From Cohnella lupini (lineage in GTDB: Bacteria > Bacillota > Bacilli > Paenibacillales > Paenibacillaceae): a DNA stretch of 61,950 nt. Of this stretch, positions 61,236 to 61,950 are shown piece after piece; position 1 is the stretch's first letter, and every line of letters starts with the position of its first letter. The notes below the pieces were generated by a model. The model had not been told where the DNA came from. It saw only the letters and a list, made by a program, of their open reading frames with translations, and did no database searches. The translations under genes and the position numbers were made by a program. The DNA is taken from contig NZ_QRDY01000025.1 of assembly GCF_003386205.1 (NCBI RefSeq), positions 1-61,950 of the forward strand, given 5' to 3'.

Positions 61236-61339
61236 ATTTTTATCTAATATTCATTCGACGTAGATACGTATCTCGATCAACCTCCTTCTCTGCGGCATAT
61301 GTATAGTACTAGCTAGCCGTAATTAGGAGGTTGAGGGAA

Positions 61340-61600
61340 ATGTGCATTCCATGCGGTTCTGTCGTCAGCGTTCGAATTGCGGTAGGGAACTCCCGAACGC
61401 TATCCGCCAATACACTCGGGTTGAAGTCCAACGAGCTCGTGCTTGCTTGCACGCCGGGCAACGCGAAGATCGCGACATGTCGGTCGACGGAGAAGACGGT
61501 CCGAATCACGGGCGTAAGCGTGGGGAGAACGACCGTTACTTTGAGAGTTCAGAACGGGACGAAGTTTCGGTCTATACCGATCAACGTAAGAGTCGTATAA
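61340..61600 (+). CDS. Small stand-alone Ig-like (Big_2-type) protein
   Basis: An 86-residue protein made of one bacterial Ig-like domain: a strand pattern with SNELVLACTPGNAKIATCRS, then VRITGVSVGRTTVTLRVQNG and a final PINVRVV strand. The G-x-S-x-G-x-T-T-V-T motif is typical of Big_2. There is no signal peptide or membrane anchor; the N-terminus MCIPCGSVV is Cys-rich, with four Cys in all. AGGAGG lies 9 bases before the ATG. Such domains normally occur inside large secreted proteins, so an isolated cytoplasmic one is odd. It could also be a gene fragment, although its own ribosome site speaks against that. Confidence 0.6.
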   Translation: MCIPCGSVVSVRIAVGNSRTLSANTLGLKSNELVLACTPGNAKIATCRSTEKTVRITGVSVGRTTVTLRVQNGTKFRSIPINVRVV

Positions 61601-61688
61601 GAATTGCTACAGTAGTACTGCAGATTTCAGACAACTCTCCTTGATGCTCAAGTAGGAGACTTAGAATACAGGCTGCTGTTCATCGCAT

Positions 61689-61727
61689 AAACGAGCCACA
61701 CAGAATAGTTGTGTGGCTCGTTTATTT
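61689..61727 (+). terminator. Terminator after the Ig-like gene
   Basis: AAACGAGCCACACA pairs with TGTGTGGCTCGTTT around GAATAGT, followed by ATTTT. Confidence 0.88.
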
Positions 61728-61861
61728 TGGGATTTGATGATTCAACAAGAATAATTGATGACGGGATAAAGATTTGAGGGGGCAATACAAACGGGCAGCA
61801 TTCCTATTATGGAGAAATATCGGGTTTGAGAAACAAAAAGACTCCTTGGTAAGATGTAATA

Positions 61862-61891
61862 GGATCTCAGTTGCTGGCCAGCGACAGATCC
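61862..61891 (+). ncRNA. Structured leader hairpin, possible part of an IS110-type bridge RNA
   Basis: GGATCT and AGATCC close a hairpin whose inner arms GTTGCT and AGCGAC also pair (one G-U, a two-base bulge) around GGCC. It lies 26 bases ahead of the probable transposase start. In IS110-family elements the noncoding end before the recombinase gene encodes a structured bridge RNA; whether this hairpin is part of one is inference. Confidence 0.35.
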
Positions 61892-61916
61892 AAATACATT
61901 CCAAGGAGACTACACT

Positions 61917-61950
61917 ATGCATTCTAATCAAAATCAACGAATTACTCAAA
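61917..61950 (+). mobile_element. Start of a probable IS110-type transposase gene (cut by window end)
   Basis: ATG at 61917 with CCAAGGAG 10 bases upstream, then MHSNQNQRITQ before the window ends. This opening resembles the N-terminus of IS110-family recombinases in Paenibacillus and Bacillus as I remember them, which continue into a DEDD catalytic domain. Only 11 residues are visible, so the call is tentative. The preceding ~185 bases would be the noncoding left part of the element. CTCCTTGG at 61843-61850 is complementary to the ribosome site CCAAGGAG at 61900-61907, which could pair and hide it. Confidence 0.45.

Noticed and set aside
61038..61247. 69-codon plus-strand frame between arr and the Ig-like gene
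   Set aside because: No ribosome site; the coding-like signal in this stretch is on the minus strand and is itself broken.

Overview
The window reads as chromosomal DNA of a Paenibacillaceae bacterium, most likely Paenibacillus or Cohnella. Reasons: a Bacillus-type order sigW-rsiW-cdaA-cdaR-glmM-glmS, a glmS ribozyme, LplB/YtcP-type sugar ABC permeases without a local ATPase, YesM/YesN-type two-component genes, and strong AGGAGG-like ribosome binding sites. The genus call is an inference; no 16S sequence is present.

Layout. 1-1520: end of an rRNA operon (3' end of 23S, then 5S) followed by 12 tRNA genes, the last Pro-Gly pair being a duplication. 1520-2000: spacer with a 29-codon minus-strand ORF and its terminator. 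2000-14500: housekeeping block: PEP carboxylase, an EamA transporter, sigW/rsiW, the c-di-AMP genes cdaA/cdaR, glmM, a minus-strand macrolide phosphotransferase with a candidate leader peptide, and glmS behind a glmS ribozyme with an enlarged first domain. 14500-14830: a 20-bp tandem repeat and two hairpin terminators.

14830-40500: a large glycan-utilisation locus. It has a GH38 alpha-mannosidase, an AraC regulator, a Gfo/Idh oxidoreductase, an SGNH esterase, an 819-residue protein of unknown family, a sugar isomerase/epimerase, a membrane-bound AraC sensor-regulator, an ABC importer (two permeases and a lipoprotein), a 2015-residue secreted multidomain protein with a GH99/WbsX-like core, a GH2 beta-mannosidase-like enzyme and an L-fucose/L-arabinose isomerase-like protein. 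The gene set points to a mannose-containing, possibly acylated heteroglycan or N-glycan, cut outside the cell, imported and finished by cytoplasmic exo-enzymes.

40500-45470: an accessory stretch with a Cys-rich pentapeptide-repeat protein, a WYL regulator divergent from two GyrI-like proteins, a LysR regulator divergent from an NTF2-like protein, and a 50-codon ORF. 45470-56330: a second sugar locus, with a YesM/YesN two-component system divergent from two ABC permeases, a GH4 alpha-galactosidase-like enzyme, a binding lipoprotein and a secreted GH97-CBM protein. This looks like alpha-galactoside use. 56440-59070: a ComP/DegS-like histidine kinase split by a frameshift at a T7 tract, convergent with a NarL-type regulator. 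59270-61950: an acyltransferase, a rifampin ADP-ribosyltransferase (arr), a decayed gene, a small Ig-like protein, and the beginning of a probable IS110-type insertion sequence with a structured leader at the window edge.

Both ABC systems lack an ATPase gene, as is usual where one shared MsmX-type ATPase serves many sugar importers. Two intrinsic-type resistance enzymes (mph, arr) lie in otherwise chromosomal contexts.
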